DNA from: Balamuthia mandrillaris | Taxonomy: Eukaryota; Discosea; Longamoebia; Balamuthiidae | Assembly (NCBI GenBank): GCA_031835245.1 | Contig: JAVKOQ010000093.1 | Location: 119,751-183,750 of the forward strand | Length of the DNA stretch: 64,000 nt | Direction: 5' to 3' | Part shown: positions 34,569-44,926 of the stretch, in pieces | How the letters are laid out: every line of letters starts with the position of its first letter | Numbering within the stretch: the first letter of the stretch is position 1 | Notes under the pieces: generated by a model | What the model saw: the letters and a program-made list of their open reading frames with translations, nothing else | Databases searched by the model: none | What the model was told of the DNA's origin: nothing | Program-made: the position numbers and the translations under genes

Positions 34569-35279
34569 CTGTTTTCTTTACGTCCGGTCCTAACCTTATG
34601 AAGTCTGCTGCCGCTGGTGGTGATGGGGCGCCATGCTGCTGTTTGCTTCGTTGTTGCCGCAGGAATGGGGTTAGTCCGTACCGCTCGTTTTTCACTGTCA
34701 GCAGTAAGCTTGTGGATGTTGCTCACGCATGCATACACGAACAAAACATACAAACATACGAATGCAGGGTGGACTCTGGCCTGCCTGACTTTAGAGGCAA
34801 CGAAGGTACCCTTCCATACGCTCCTCCTCTGCTTATTGATTGTGAGCCTCGTTCTTATCATTTGTGTGGTTATTATGGTGGAGAGCAGGCTTTTGGAGGG
34901 CTTATCCCGCCATGAGAGACAAGGATATTACCTTTGTGGAAATGGCCAACCCTCGATGGTTTGATGACAACCCTGAGCTAGGTTCTCTCCCCCGTTTCTC
35001 TTCACTAGTTCTCTGCTCCTTTGCGTCTCGGGTTCTATTCTCTCTTTCGTCTCTATTCCTCTCTCTCTTTTTCTTGTAGTTGTTTGCTCCTTTGTCGGGC
35101 CGCTAAAAGATATGCCTACATGGGCAATCTCGTATAGCATTAGGATTCTATGGACACAGAATGAACATGTACCGGAGAGTCCCACCACATGCTGGCTTTT
35201 CAGTGCTGCTGGATATAGTCAAACAAAAGGACAATAATTACTTTATTTTTACCAGCAATGTTGATGGTCATGTTAGTTT

Positions 35280-35312
<33 letters not shown>

Positions 35313-36086
35313 CACGGCAATCTTCCCTGTACTTATCTTTTTGTGTTACAGTTTCAAAAAGCAGGCTTTGATGAAAACAAAATAGTTGAATATCATGGTA
35401 TTGGTCTTCTTGGTGTATGCATACATATGAAGTGAGCCCCAACCAACTGAAAAGGTCTCGAACAATACAGGATCCATCCACCATTGGCAATGTCATACGC
35501 ATTGTAACAAACGCAACCAAGTATGGGATGCCTCCCATATCAACATAGTTGTGGACGAGGAAGAAATGACAGCCTTTGAACCGTTTCCGGATTGTCCCCA
35601 CTGCTCTGATCTCCCACGACCTAATATCTTGAGTGACTATCTTCTCTGTTCATTCTTTTTGCAAATGTGTTGTACCAACTTACTTTCTCACCTCTTTGCA
35701 GTGTTTGATGACAAGGGCTGGATACCAAAGCGCACAAGACAGCAGCAACTTCTCTATGACAAGTGGCTTAAGCAGATACGCGAGGACAAAGTACCGCTCG
35801 TCGTATTGGAGTTTGGAGCGGGTAACTCCGTACCTACGGGTGAGCACCTCTCTTTGCTTTGCCTACAAGTGTCTCACACCCTGCAACATATTTTTTTTTT
35901 TGTTGTCTATTCATAATAGTCCGTTACAACAGCGAGTTCACCGTCTCTGTGCTGCGGCCTCATGCCAAGCTGGTGCGAGTGAACAGGTGGGAGAGCCAAG
36001 TGCCATACAACAGCGAGGACTACATAGCGGTGGAAAGCGGCGCGTTACAAGCGTTGCTTACACTTCGCTCCTTACTGCAGCTGTAG
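34107..36086 (+). CDS. Sirtuin (NAD-dependent protein deacylase), probably mitochondrial, with a 7-nt microexon
   Basis: Nine exons: 34107-34422, 34663-34669, 34768-34805, 34889-34981, 35144-35271, 35352-35397, 35471-35632, 35702-35839 and 35920-36086, giving 364 residues. Core motifs are present: LICAGAGMGVDSGLPDFRG (NAD loop), TSNVDGHFQKAGF, the catalytic His in EYHGS, two zinc CxxC pairs (QCHTHC and CPHC) and EFGAGNSVPT. Only the 7-nt exon restores frame and supplies Met-Gly in the NAD loop, so it is well supported. A leader rich in Arg, Ala and Gly with few acids suggests mitochondrial import. The wording NVDGHF instead of NVDGLH marks a less studied sirtuin branch. The first intron holds a ~90-base (GTT)n tract. 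AATAAA lies about ten bases after the stop. Confidence 0.93.
34477..34567 (+). repeat. (GTT)n microsatellite in the first sirtuin intron
   Basis: About thirty uninterrupted GTT units on the coding strand begin about 55 bases after the donor. Apparent poly-Cys, poly-Val or poly-Gln open frames across it are repeat artefacts. Confidence 0.95.
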
Positions 36087-36491
36087 CCTCAAGAAATAAA
36101 TTAAAAAGATTCTTGCAGGGGCTTGCAAATTCTTCCGCGCGAAGCTTCATTCTGTCCCCTCCCTTCCCGCCATCCGAATGGGAGGAATGCGGGAATGGAG
36201 GGAAAAACCAATCCTGCCATCCACTGAAGTAAGCAAGTGGGAAACGTGCAATGGTTGGGTATGGTGGTGGTCCTTGTCAACACTAATTTGTCTTACTGGA
36301 AGTGACAGGGAAGTGCAGGGACCCTTTTTGCTGCCCTTTTTCCCCTTGTCATATCTTTTCAGTCAAGTGCAGGGCAATGAGGAGCTCCTCAAATTGGTAA
36401 AATACACCACCCAACGCAAATGCTAGCACTTAAATAGCACACCAAAAAAAAAAAAGTAGAGGCACACCTGCTGCTGCTTCTGGTGGGTGGG
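36087..36491. other. Intergenic gap before the MBD-chromodomain gene
   Basis: About 400 bases between two plus-strand genes. It contains the sirtuin polyadenylation-like AATAAATTAAAA near 36093 and otherwise mixed sequence with no supportable gene. The right part is the presumed promoter of the MBD gene. Confidence 0.4.
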
Positions 36492-37340
36492 ATGAACCAA
36501 CAACAACAACAACTGCAACAACGGACTAGCGCAAGCCCCCCCACCAAGCGGCCTACTGCTGCTGCGGCTGAACGTCCCTCTTCTAGCGATGGTGGTGGCC
36601 CTGAGTCGGCATCAGAGAGACAACTGCGCAGTCCTACTAAGAAGAGAAAACAACAACAACAAGAAGAAGGGGAACGCCTGGGGGAGGAGATAGGCGTAGT
36701 AGCGGGCAAGGAAACGTCGGAAGGCGGCACGCCACCCACCGACGATGACAACAAGAGCAAGAAAAGTAAACAGAAAAAGAACAAAAGCAAGAGTAACAAA
36801 AAGAAAGCCAACGAGCGGACGAGCAGCGCAAAGAAGGGAAGCGATGATCCACACCCCCAGGTGCGTGCCTTTTTACTAGAGGGCGTGCTACCTGACGGCT
36901 GGAAGGTAGAAACGAAGCAAAGGCAAGCAGGAGCAACGATTGGCAGGACTGACACCTACTGGTACACTCCCAGCGGTCAGAAGCTTCGTTCCAGGGTAGC
37001 GGTTGTTGCCGCTCTCCGCAGTAATGCCGAGTTATCACTGCCATCCGACACCGCTGCCTCTACAACCGAAAAGGCTGCAGCGCCAAAACAGCAACACCAA
37101 AAGCGGAAGGGAGAGGGGAATGGCAAGCAAGACGAGGAGGAAGAGGGGGGAGAGGAGTATGAAGTGGGCGCTATTCTGGACAAACGCATGTTTTGGGACG
37201 CAGAGAGTAACGGAGTGGCTGTGGAATATCTGGTCAAGTGGAAGTATTACGGTGAACAAGCCAACAGCTGGGAACCTGAACAGAATCTTTTGCCGAGCGC
37301 CAAGCAAGCCGTTGATGACTTTGAGGCCACGCTCAAATGA
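36492..37340 (+). CDS. Methyl-CpG-binding domain plus chromodomain protein
   Basis: A single exon of 282 residues. After a Gln/Lys-rich basic N-terminus comes an MBD (about 134-177: LPDGWKVETKQRQAG, GRTDTYWYTPSG, KLRSR). The Arg, Asp, Tyr and Arg that contact methylated CpG in vertebrate MBDs all have counterparts. A Glu-rich linker leads to a chromodomain (about 223-279: EYEVGAILDKR, VEYLVKWKYYG, NSWEPEQNLL). Its three cage aromatics (Tyr of EYEV, Trp of VKWK, Tyr of KYY) and the WEPE motif are kept. MBDs read 5-methylcytosine and chromodomains read methyl-lysine on histone H3, so this small nuclear protein could couple DNA and histone methylation. The pairing in one short protein is unusual. 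It assumes that the organism methylates CpG. Confidence 0.88.
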   Translation: MNQQQQQLQQRTSASPPTKRPTAAAAERPSSSDGGGPESASERQLRSPTKKRKQQQQEEGERLGEEIGVVAGKETSEGGTPPTDDDNKSKKSKQKKNKSKSNKKKANERTSSAKKGSDDPHPQVRAFLLEGVLPDGWKVETKQRQAGATIGRTDTYWYTPSGQKLRSRVAVVAALRSNAELSLPSDTAASTTEKAAAPKQQHQKRKGEGNGKQDEEEEGGEEYEVGAILDKRMFWDAESNGVAVEYLVKWKYYGEQANSWEPEQNLLPSAKQAVDDFEATLK

Positions 37341-37463
37341 GAAACAAAAGACTCTCATCACCAAACGCCAAAGTCAAGAGGTTCTGTATCAGAACAACTA
37401 AGATAATGGCAATTCAAAAGAAAAATGCGTTGTTGTTGGCGTTCAACATGCCTACTGCCTGCT

Positions 37464-38320
37464 TCATCCAAGCTTGTGGTCAGGGGCAGAAGAAAGAGGA
37501 GTCAAAGAAAATGTGTGAACAGAAGGAGAGGCACACGATAGAGGATGGCAATATACAAAATAGTAGGCTGGCTTCTCGCAATGTACGTGGGTGAGCCCCG
37601 GCACCGGAAGGTTCCGCGACACTAACACGTTTCCAGGTTTCCGTTGTACAAAGGCGGCAAGGGCTTGCTGTAATGCAGGGTCCTCCATCTGTGCGGGCAC
37701 CGTCCATATGTACACCTGTTTACAATAACAACACAAATGAATGGCTGGTAGTCTGTTTTGTTTCTTGTTTCTCGTTTCTTGTTTTTTTGTTTGCTGTTGG
37801 TTTGGGAAGTTAGGCGAACCTTAGTGGCCTCGTCGATCCAAGAAGTGTCCCGTATAAAGTCGGAGACGCGATACCGAACGTTTGTTTCCACGTCGAGGCC
37901 TAATTCTTTTGCTCGTTGCGTGGCCGTATTGACGAGCTTTTCCTTGATGTCCAGCCCTAACGCTTTACAACCCGTTGCCAACGCGCATTGGTTGAGCACA
38001 TCTCCTTCGCCACAGCCCAGGTCCACCACAAGGTCCTCCTTGGTAACACCGGCCAGCGTCACAAACAGCTGAGCAAGGTGAGGGGGAGTCACGCAGAAGG
38101 GAGCCTTCTTGGATAGGTCCCCATAGTCAAAGAAAAACTCGTTGTGGAAAGGCATTTCTTCCGTTTCATCCTCCTCCTGCTCCTCCTGGTAGTGGAGCTC
38201 ATGAGGCTGGCTGCTAGCTGCTCCTTCAGCTGTCCCGTTTTCCTGCTGCTGCTCCATGTGTGCGGCGCGGGTGGTGGTGGTGCTGTCCCCCCAGCTTGTC
38301 CCGCCTAAACCATGGAGCAC
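37464..38320 (-). CDS. Class I SAM-dependent methyltransferase
   Basis: Exons 38320-37820 and 37715-37464 (+ coordinates, transcription order) give 250 residues. The SAM-binding motif is LVVDLGCGEGDVLNQCA followed by ALGLDIKEK. Upstream is a conserved-looking FFFDYGDLSKKAPFCVTPP, and after the intron VYIWTVP and VLVSRNLPVPG follow. The layout resembles FAM173-type lysine methyltransferases (strand four reads VYxxxP, then an 'IPG' motif), but the target is not provable. The start could be the ATG at 38320 or the later ATG before EQQQENG. The gene ends 123 bp from the convergent MBD gene. Confidence 0.75.
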
Positions 38321-38624
38321 CTTAAATGATTTTCAGGAGGAACCTTATGCTTGCTAAGGAGGCACCTTAATTTTCTTTAAGAAAGGGGTAATAGATCGAT
38401 CAGTGAAATTGCGGTGGTGATCATGGAGATTATGGGGAAATTTGGCCTCACGTGCACGGGGCATGGTTGGCCTGCACGGGGCTTTTCGCTGCGAACAGCA
38501 GCAGCAGCAGCAGAGCATCCCACCTCCCCCTGTCTTGTCTTCTCTTGTCTTATCCAGCCAGGAACAAAGAGCAGTGGCAGCACCACACAGAGCATCCACA
38601 TAAGCACTGACAAACCATTAAAAA
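38321..38624. promoter_or_regulatory. Divergent promoter region, methyltransferase and UspA genes
   Basis: About 300 bp lie between divergent starts. It contains a short (CAG)n run near 38498-38512 and no gene. No individual element is evident. Confidence 0.35.
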
Positions 38625-39307
38625 ATGAAGTACTTTGTATGCACAGATGGCTCCAAGAACAGCAGGGAGGCACTGGAGTTTGCCTGCAGCTTCCTTGGCT
38701 CTGGGAAAAAGGACGAGGTGGTTTTGGCCAGCTTCTGGGAGGAACCCAACACACTGATGCCCACCAGCAATTTCGACGTGGTGGTGACAGGCTTACCCCC
38801 CGTGCAACTGATGCAAGAGCAGGAAGACGAGGAGCGACTACGAAGAATGAACCGAGCCCAGAACATCTTGGAACAGGAAAAGGCATTTCTGATGGAAAAA
38901 GGGGTACACACGCGCGCCTCATTTACCCTGTACCCCTTTGTGTTGTTCCTCCATGGTGTAATGTAACGTGTGGGCGAGTAAATAGGTACCAGAGCACATC
39001 ATAAAACTGGTGAACTCCCATTCAACCAGTGTAAGAGAGGCCATCATTGAAAAGGCACAAGAGGAAGCTGCTGACCTTATCGTTGTAGGTAGCAGGGGCC
39101 TAGGCCTTATTAAAAGGTGCCCACCACCGTCTCTGTAGGGAACTTGTTAATTACTAACTGCTAACTTTCTCTCCCCCTCTCTCGCTCTCCCTCTCTCCTT
39201 CTCTCTCTTTTCTTCGCATAACAAGGCTTCTGCTTGGCTCTGTAAGCTCCTATGTCGTCACCAATTCTCCCATTCCAGTCCTGGTGGTCAAGCCACACGA
39301 GCAGTAA
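38625..39307 (+). CDS. Universal stress protein (UspA family), ATP-binding type
   Basis: Exons 38625-38903, 38986-39116 and 39226-39307 give 163 residues, the usual single-domain size. The first strand is YFVCTDGSKNSREALEFA. The ATP-binding signature G-x2-G-x9-G-S is intact (GSRGLGLIKRLLLGSVS) and is split by the last intron. The ending PVLVVKP is typical. The ATP-binding subgroup forms dimers and acts in stress signalling in bacteria, plants and protists. The specific role is unknown. Both introns are short, and the second contains CT-rich sequence. Confidence 0.92.
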
Positions 39308-39455
39308 CGTAACAACAGCCAGCGTTTATAGAGGCATGCAGGAACCTTTTTTTTTCCTCCCTATGATAACGACCCTACATAAAACTCTAGTACTGATAGT
39401 ACTACTGTCTTTAGCGAAAAAGGTCAGTCACTTGCTTTGGATGAGTACGGAAAAC

Positions 39456-39507
<52 letters not shown>

Positions 39508-39537
39508 CGAGAGAAGCGGATAAACAATACAATACAT

Positions 39538-41217
39538 TTAAAGTCGAGCTGTCAAATGTTGGCTGGAAGGAATAGAGGGCAACAGGGTAGAATGTTTGGC
39601 GCACAGTTCTTCCAAAGCAGCATCAAGAGCGCGGATGGCGAGGTCCACTTGGGAGCAGGTAATGACGATGGGTGGCTTGATTTTGAGCACGTTATGGAAG
39701 GGACCATCCGTGCCTATCAGCACGCCCCTCTCTTTCATGGCTTCGGCGATCCAGGAAGTCTCTTCTGGGGCAGGCTCCAACGTGCTCCTGTCCCGAACCA
39801 ACTCTACTCCCAGAAACAAGCCTATGCCTCTCACATCCCCTATAATCATCGGATACTTTGCTTGCAGCTTGCGGAGCTCCTCCACAAAGTATTGCCCGAC
39901 CTTTAATGCGTTATCCTGTAGCTTCTCCTCTTCTATTACGTCCAACACAGCCAACCCGACTGCACATGCAACTGGGTTACCTAAACAAAAGAGAGAATGA
40001 GTAAAGCAAAGGGGAGAAGAGCAGTAAAGAGGTAACTTAAAAAAAAGTTTATACCTCCGAACGTACTGAAGTACTCCATGCCATTGTTAGCAAAGGCATC
40101 AGCGATAGGCTTTGTGGTTACAACAGCGGCCAAGGGAAATCCGTTGCCAAAGGGCTTTCCCATGGTTACAATATCAGGAACAACGCCTTGCGTCTGGAAT
40201 CCCCAGAAATGGGTGCCTACCCGGCCAAAGCCGACTTGTACTTCATCACTCACGCAAACGCCTCCAGCACTTCGTACATGGCGGAAGACTTCCTGCAAGT
40301 ATCCATCCGGCAAAACTATCTGCCCAGCACAGCTCATCACGGGCTCCACGAAGAAGGCAGCAATGCCACCGCTGCTGCTGGTCATTTGGATGTGGGCGAG
40401 CTTGTCAGCCACTTGGCTGGCGTACTTGTGGCCTGCATCAGGATCGCCGTATCTGTAGGGTCCCCGGAAGAGGTCCGGAATGGGGACCTTGTGGCAGTAA
40501 GGTGGCGCAACGAAGCCACCTGTTCCATCAAGCTTGTAAGGGCTGATCTCGATGGTGGCGGTGGTGGCCCCATGGTATCCCGTGGCCATCGACAGTATGT
40601 CCCGTCTTCCCGTGTAGCACCTTGCCAAGCGTAGCGCCAAGTCGTTGGCCTCGGCCCCGGAGTTCACAAAGAAGCAGACTTGCAGCTGCTCCGGCATTGT
40701 AGCTGCCAGCCGTTGCGCCAGTTTTACTATGTTGGGACTGAGATTAGAAGGAGGAGGAGGAGGAGAATGAGTGTGATTGCATGAAGCAGCGGCCGTTAGA
40801 GTTCGCTCATGTAAATAACAAGGCAGTGGCGGGCCTAACTTACTGAAGGTAACGCGTGTTGGTGTTCAACGTGGCCAATTGCTCCGCCGCTGCTTTTACC
40901 ACCCGCTCGTTGCAGTGACCCACTGCCCAGCCATAATATTATTATTATCGTCAGCCACGTGAAGCAGTGAACCACCCTTGAGAAAAAGGAGCACAGACAA
41001 ACAGAGGAGACAAAGAAGGCCTGGGGAGAGGGAGAGGCAGAGGGAGAGGCAGAGGGAGAGGCAGAGGGAGAGATGAACCGTGACAAACATTGTTAACCAG
41101 GTCGAGGTAGGGACGGTCGTTCTCATCATAAAGAAATGCGCCACGCCCTTTCACAATGAGCAATGGCTGTTTATACGAAATAGACTGGGCGCCGCTGTGC
41201 GCGTAGGAGGAGCCCAT
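39538..41217 (-). CDS. PLP-dependent class III enzyme, ethanolamine-phosphate phospho-lyase/AGXT2-like
   Basis: Exons 41217-41079, 40922-40844, 40737-40055 and 39980-39538 (+ coordinates, transcription order) join in phase to 447 residues. Features shared with ETNPPL/PHYKPL are [50 protein letters not shown] (PLP phosphate loop), [38 protein letters not shown] (PLP lysine), [18 protein letters not shown] and [17 protein letters not shown]. This branch removes phosphate and ammonia from phosphoethanolamine or phosphohydroxylysine; choosing between them is not possible here. The N-terminus looks short. A reading from 41347 to 41271 encodes an extra start (ending VLRRRFL) that aligns with the family, but no GT-AG join to MGSSY exists. 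Confidence 0.9.
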
Positions 41218-41526
41218 CAGTCACAATCCCGTTTTGCAGTCATTCATTATTATTGTTGTGCAATACATACCATAGGAATCGTCTGCGCAACACAAGCAGC
41301 CCTTCCTTGTCCGTTGCGTGGCCTGCCGCGGGGCTCCCCTCCTTCATGTTATTAGGCGGTGCGGCAGCCCAGCCCGCCTTTCCCTTTCTCTTTCTTTTTA
41401 TTTATTTATTTATTTATCTCGAGACGTCTCTAATATTTATTATTTGCAGAAGAGGAGGAGCTTCGAAGAAGAAAGGAGGGGGGAGCACAGAGCCAGGCTT
41501 GCGGCGGCTAAAGTCTTTGGTCCAAG
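41218..41526. other. Divergent gap with a possible unplaced first exon
   Basis: About 310 bp between the PLP-enzyme and phosphohexomutase starts. On the minus strand 41347-41271 may be a first coding exon of the PLP enzyme (see that entry). A (TTTA)n stretch at 41397-41417 lies on the mutase side. Confidence 0.35.
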
Positions 41527-43273
41527 ATGTCTTCTCCATTGATGGTGTGTGTTTGTGAGTTTGTCTTGCTCTCTCCTCTCTTTCTCTTTGCTCTCCATGC
41601 TGGCAAGCGGCAAGCGGCAAGCCTCTTGAGAGTGAAGTGGCTACTAACGACAGCAGCAACGATAGGTAACGATCTCGGGGGTGAGGGGAATCGTTGGGCA
41701 GAGTTTCACGCCAGCCGTGGTGTGCACCTATGTGGCTGCATTTGGAAGCCTGCTGCGTTCTCGCACGGGAAGTGGCGGTGGAGGCACACTCGTTGTGGGC
41801 AGAGACTCCAGGGTGAGCGGGCCTTGGGTCCTACAGCTGGTTTATGGCGCTCTCATGTCCCTTGGCTTTCGCGTGGTGGACATTGGCATAGTTCCTACTC
41901 CAACGGTTAGCACCTTTTTACTACTTGGGTGTGCGGCTCTGTTGGTGTTGTCTTATGTTGGTGGTGGTGGTGGTGTTGTCTTATGTTGGTGGTGGTGGGT
42001 AGGTGGGGTTGTTTTGCTGCCAAGAGTCTCACTCACTCCGCCCAACAAACAAACAAAGGTACAATACATGGTGAAGAAGCTGAGTGCAGAGGGAGGCGTT
42101 ATAATCACAAGCAGCCACAATGCGGAGCCGTGGAATGGCCTCAAGTTTGTGGATAGAGATAGTCTCTTTCTGTCCCCTCAGCAATGCGAACAGATGTTCA
42201 AGTTAGCGGAGGAGGGCCAGTTCTCCTTTCCAGCGTACACGGAAGTGGGTCACGTGGAGACACTTGACAGCGCAGCGCAGCAACACATAGAAGCCATCCT
42301 AGAGCTGCCCTACATCAAGCCAGAGAGCATAAAGGAGCTGGGCTTGAAGGTGGTGTTGGATGCAGTGAATGGGGCAGGTGGTCCCATCATGCTCTCCCTG
42401 CTGCAACGACTGGGAGTAGAGGTGGTAGGCTTGAACCTGGAGCCAACCGGCCTCTTTGCGCACCCTCCCGAACCTGTGCCTGCTCACTTGCAACAGATCT
42501 GCGACAAGGTGAGGGAAGAAGGGGCGGACCTTGGCATTGCTCTCGACCCCGATGCTGACCGGTGCGTTTTCATCAACGAGAGCGGGCAACCTTTGGGAGA
42601 GGAGTACACCTTGGTGATGGCCGTGAACTTCATATTGGGACATTGCGGCAAACGAGGCCCTGTTTGCAAAAACTTGTCCTCCTCTCGAGCCGTGGATGAC
42701 GTGGCCGCCCTCTATAGCTGCCCTGTCTACGCCACCCCCGTTGGCGAGATACACGTGGCCAAGATGATGGAGGAAACGCACGCCGTCATCGGCGGTGAAG
42801 GCAATGGAGGTGTAATGCTACCTGACGTTCATATAGGCAGGGACTCTCTCGTGGCCGCCGCCCTTGCCCTTCAGCACTTGGCCGTCTTTTCTCAAGCCCA
42901 GCAAAGCAAGCAAACCATCAGCACTCTTAAGGGCACCCTCCCCCAATACCATATCGTCAAACTTAAGGCCCCTATAGAGGGCATCGACCCTGAGGCCGTC
43001 GTTCGCCATTTCAAGGCAGCGTGGTCGGACAAGGCACTTGCCTTAGATGAAAGCGATGGCCTCAAGATTGACATCGACTATGCCAGGCTCCACCAACAGG
43101 AAAACGGAGAGGAGACCCCACTTCTTTCTGACAAAAGATGGGTGCACCTGCGCAAGTCCAACACAGAGCCGATCATTCGCGTCATCGGCGAGGCGGGGAC
43201 GGAGGAAGATGCCTTAGCCACTTGTTCTCACTTCTTGGAGGAAATTCAAAAAATGGCGCTATCCTCCTCCTGA
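41527..43273 (+). CDS. Alpha-D-phosphohexomutase, phosphoglucosamine/phosphomannomutase-like
   Basis: Exons 41527-41544, 41666-41905 and 42059-43273 give 490 residues. All four active-site loops are present: phosphoserine loop ITSSHNAEPWNG (about 103), metal loop DPDADRC (about 250), sugar-binding GEGNGG (about 332) and phosphate-binding RKSNTEPIIR (about 450). The N-terminal GVRGIVGQSFTP and the overall wording resemble bacterial GlmM/ManB-type enzymes rather than the eukaryotic PGM1 or PMM2 families. Substrate (glucosamine-, mannose- or glucose-phosphate) is undecided. The first exon encodes only six residues. The second intron is 153 nt, a multiple of three, and has no stop, so retention would add 51 residues without breaking the frame. 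Confidence 0.9.
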
Positions 43274-43756
43274 ACCCTTTTCTTCCTCCATCAGCTGCTT
43301 CATCTCACCTCGTCTTTCACTTCATCGTTCTCATTCTTCTCTTCACGTCATCGTTCTCTTCTCTTCTCCTCTCTTCCGCTTTCTGAGTCATGTTTTCCCT
43401 GCTCTCCGTTTCAATCTCACAACCCTCTTTAAACACAGGATGGCGAAGTAGTACGTCGCATTAACACCACCATCACCAGATGCGAAGTGCCACTACTACA
43501 TTGCAAGGGTAGTTTGTTTTTATACATTTGAAGTTACATTGTAAGTGGTATGTCTTTTAACTAAGGCTAGCTGGTGGTTGTTAGGGTGGTTGTTGGGTGT
43601 GCGCTCGTGTGTGTGTATTTTTTTTTTGTACAGCATAAATACAATGTTGGTGAGAGTGAGTGGCTACAGCTGCTCAAGTAGTGGTAGACTAATCCAATCC
43701 ACTTCATACATGTCGTTTTCTCTTGGGTAGGACCACGTTTGAACGTGAAGCAGAGC
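43274..43756. other. Convergent 3' gap
   Basis: About 480 bp between the ends of two convergent genes. It holds TTC- and GT-rich stretches (for example around 43590-43630) and no supportable gene. Confidence 0.45.
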
Positions 43757-44476
43757 CTATTCCGTTGGCTCTCTTGCTTTCGCCAACTCGCCCTCGGCAC
43801 GGCGGCGCCGTCTCCTGTAAGGTTTGATGAAGGCAAGGCCAGAGCCCAGGGAAGGTTGCTTTGCTGTGGGGGGGATGGCCACCCTTGCAACAATGGCAGC
43901 ACTTCCATTGCTTGTGGAGAAGGAGGTGCACTGCCGTTGAGGCTGGTTGAAGGACATTTCGCAGCCCAAGTATGTCCATAGAGTAGAAGGGAATACCAAC
44001 GGGGGAAAGACCTGCTCGGCTCTCTTTGTAGCGCCCTTAGCCTCCAAAAGATCGGCATCTGCCCGTCCTGTTTCGCATCGAGGTTGGGCGGCACTAGCTT
44101 CAATTGTTCCTGCTCCTCCTTGTGCAGCTTTTCCTCCTCCATTTTTCCTATCATCCCAGGGTCTCAGCTGGGGTTTCATCCTATCCTCATCAGCAGGATT
44201 GCTTCCAAGGAACATAGCATCCTCTTCTACGCTGCAAATTGTTGATGTGCGGTCATTTTCGGCGTCGGCCGTTTTACAGGTGTCCTCTTGCCCCATGACA
44301 TCAGGGCTGAGGTACAGGTCTGTTAGAAAGCCTTCTCTGTCGTGGGGGTCGGTGGTCAAGTCAGGCTTGAAGAGAAAGTTCTCTTCGGCTTCTTGCAATG
44401 GCCACCTTCCCTCGAAAGGGTCTCTTGGGAACTCTTCAAAATCGTAGTCAAGGAACCAGTCCTGTATAAAGGCCAT
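43757..44476 (-). CDS. Uncharacterised 239-residue protein
   Basis: A single open frame from the ATG at 44476. I do not recognise it. The N-terminus is acidic and aromatic (AFIQDWFLDYDFEEFP, DPFEGRWPL), like an interaction segment, and the rest is low in order, ending in an Arg-rich tract (PYRRRRRR) and EPTE. No membrane segment is seen. A pyrimidine-rich AG acceptor-like site (about 44488) lies just upstream, so a further 5' exon is possible. It lies in the same orientation as, and 450 bp downstream of, the DTWD1-like gene. Confidence 0.5.
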   Translation of the reverse strand: MAFIQDWFLDYDFEEFPRDPFEGRWPLQEAEENFLFKPDLTTDPHDREGFLTDLYLSPDVMGQEDTCKTADAENDRTSTICSVEEDAMFLGSNPADEDRMKPQLRPWDDRKNGGGKAAQGGAGTIEASAAQPRCETGRADADLLEAKGATKRAEQVFPPLVFPSTLWTYLGCEMSFNQPQRQCTSFSTSNGSAAIVARVAIPPTAKQPSLGSGLAFIKPYRRRRRRAEGELAKAREPTE

Positions 44477-44926
44477 TTCGGTGAGGATTCTGTGGGACGC
44501 GCCAACAAGACTTAAGAGTAGCGAGGTGTGGATGTGACAGAAAGCCGTTCTACCCTTGGCACCTACGCCGAGCCAATACAGAATGAATAAATAAAAAAAG
44601 CAGCATCCCCATTTCGGGAAGGAGTCACAGTCAGGGGAACCATAAGTGGCCCACGAAGAAGCAAAGTGGTTGGGAACCAAAGAGCTTAGCACAGCCAAAT
44701 TAGCGGGGTGGGATCGGGGACACTCTCACAGCTACCATGCCTTTTCGGTCAACTGTCCCGAAAAGGTAATTGCGGGCTTGCTCTTGGTGGCCACCACTCC
44801 GCTCCTCAGGATAATCTGTTGCTGTGCACCGTTTTGGTCTCCTTCTTCTTATCCTTTCTTGCTCAGCTATTGCGTCTGTGCTCGCATATCTGTTCTCTTT
44901 TTGTTTTGTTTCATTTGCTTTTCGCT
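44477..44926. other. Gap between two minus-strand genes
   Basis: About 450 bp with no clear gene; the minus strand stays open over part of it. It would hold the promoter or 5' exons of the uncharacterised 239-residue protein and the 3' end of the DTWD1-like gene. Confidence 0.35.

Noticed and set aside
34451-34915. Poly-Cys/poly-Val/poly-Gln frames
   Set aside because: They are translations of the (GTT)n tract inside a sirtuin intron.
40078-40634. Three plus-strand frames of 120-150 codons
   Set aside because: They are antisense to the conserved PLP-enzyme exon and have no family similarity.
42299-42781. Minus-strand 160-codon frame
   Set aside because: It is antisense to the conserved phosphohexomutase exon.
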